DNA of 64,000 nt from Brienomyrus brachyistius (lineage: Eukaryota > Chordata > Actinopteri > Osteoglossiformes > Mormyridae). The translations under genes and the position numbers were made by a program. The notes below the pieces were generated by a model. The model ran no database searches. It saw only the letters and a program-made list of their open reading frames with translations, and was not told the DNA's origin. Below are positions 45,440 to 64,000 of the stretch, piece after piece (positions within the stretch are counted from its first letter, which is position 1; the number at the start of each line of letters is the position of its first letter). Location: the NCBI RefSeq assembly GCF_023856365.1, contig NC_064549.1:10433608-10497607 (forward strand). Reading direction: 5' to 3'.

Positions 45440-46079
45440 AACAACTACATTTCCCAGAATCCCCGTGGATTCCCCACCCCCGATCCAGCTGGTGTATTTG
45501 GATACAAAGTCAGCCGCAACCGATGACAGCTCGGTCCGCTGAATGGAACATTTTCGTGGGGAAGAAAATACTTTGATTTCGATTGGGAAATGGCCAACTG
45601 AGTGACCCCAAGGGACACAAACCTTGTAGAATAGCTCGCATTAAATCGAGGGATATGATGTTGTAGTACTGTAAAAACAAGGTGGACTCAGAGGGACACA
45701 TTCACACGCCCATGCGACGAGGATTTCGGATGGAATATAGTACATACAATTAACTGCCGGTGTCACGATATAACCGATGGACCAAGTATTTTGTTTTTGA
45801 ATATTCATAGCAGCGGAACCGGAGTTACTGGATTATAACTTGTGTTGCTTTCAGTGTCGTTATTATGCTTAATATTATTACAATGAAGATGGTGGATTGT
45901 TCTTCCACGGACTTCTCGATAGCCAAAGGAAACTCATCGCCGAAGAAGATTTAATCGTCCGTTTTCTTCGCGTCATGAATTTTGACTTCCCAAGATCAAC
46001 ACTGCGCTATTATAAACGCCAGACGTTGTTTTGCCACGGGGGAGCTCCGTTAGTTATGAGGATATGAGTGTCCAGGAAG
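45440..46079 (+). promoter_or_regulatory. map3k10: Candidate map3k10 promoter and non-coding first exon
   Basis: The stretch starts at the ZNF143 site and ends at a plausible donor, AGGAAG|GTATATG. A matching acceptor (taacctgcag) lies at 47761-47770, directly before gccaccATGG, but its pyrimidine tract is weak. Exon limits and start are inferred; an unspliced leader is equally possible. Confidence 0.35.
45444..45462 (+). promoter_or_regulatory. ZNF143/STAF binding site in candidate map3k10 promoter
   Basis: ACTACATTTCCCAGAATCC matches 17 of 19 positions of the ZNF143 consensus ACTACAATTCCCAGAATGC. Such long motifs usually sit close to a transcription start. It lies 2.3 kb upstream of the map3k10 start codon in the correct direction. 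Confidence 0.7.

Positions 46080-64000
<17,921 letters not shown>

Overview
This is vertebrate nuclear DNA, almost certainly from a teleost fish. The evidence is intron-split genes with GT/AG junctions, many (CA)n and (GA)n tracts, tRNA-derived SINEs with Pol III box B motifs, and decayed hAT and Tigger/pogo transposons. Protein matches to vertebrate families are clear. Species cannot be read from the sequence.

Two real protein-coding genes are present, and they diverge from each other. The left gene is sipa1l3, a Rap GTPase-activating protein with a PDZ domain, on the minus strand. Its first coding exon ends at 16727, and ten coding exons can be followed down to 470 with all codon phases joining. 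The gene runs off the left edge, leaving the C-terminal third outside. A non-coding first exon with a strong donor lies near 37.56-37.75 kb, so a 20.5-kb intron separates the promoter from the start codon. The right gene is map3k10 (MLK2), a mixed-lineage MAP3K, on the plus strand. It starts at 47778 with an ideal Kozak context. Seven complete coding exons plus the first 8 bases of an eighth are visible, and the gene runs off the right edge. They encode the SH3 domain, the complete kinase domain, the leucine-zipper region and the CRIB-like motif. Intron 1 is 10.3 kb and splits the kinase domain just after the catalytic HRDLK loop.

The roughly 10 kb between the genes (37.8-47.7 kb) has no recognisable coding gene. 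It holds a candidate map3k10 promoter near 45.4 kb with a near-consensus ZNF143/STAF site, a perfect 13-bp hairpin 160 bp upstream of that site, and paired CCAAT repeats further up. Introns and spacer are full of repeats: a nested retroposon-in-Tigger insertion with a 14-bp target duplication (32.1-33.1 kb), a hAT inside a hAT (6.7-7.7 kb), a BED-finger transposase fossil (23.5-23.9 kb), a dispersed CCCCACA/(CA)n repeat in two orientations, and unusually many G or C homopolymers of 14-20 bases.

Both genes are signalling regulators: SIPA1L3 inactivates Rap at cell contacts, and MLK2 activates JNK. Their close linkage echoes the SIPA1-family/MLK-family pairs on human 14q24, 1q42, 11q13 and 19q13, so this looks like a compact copy of an ancient duplicated block. 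I found no sign of a new enzyme system, CRISPR array or operon.
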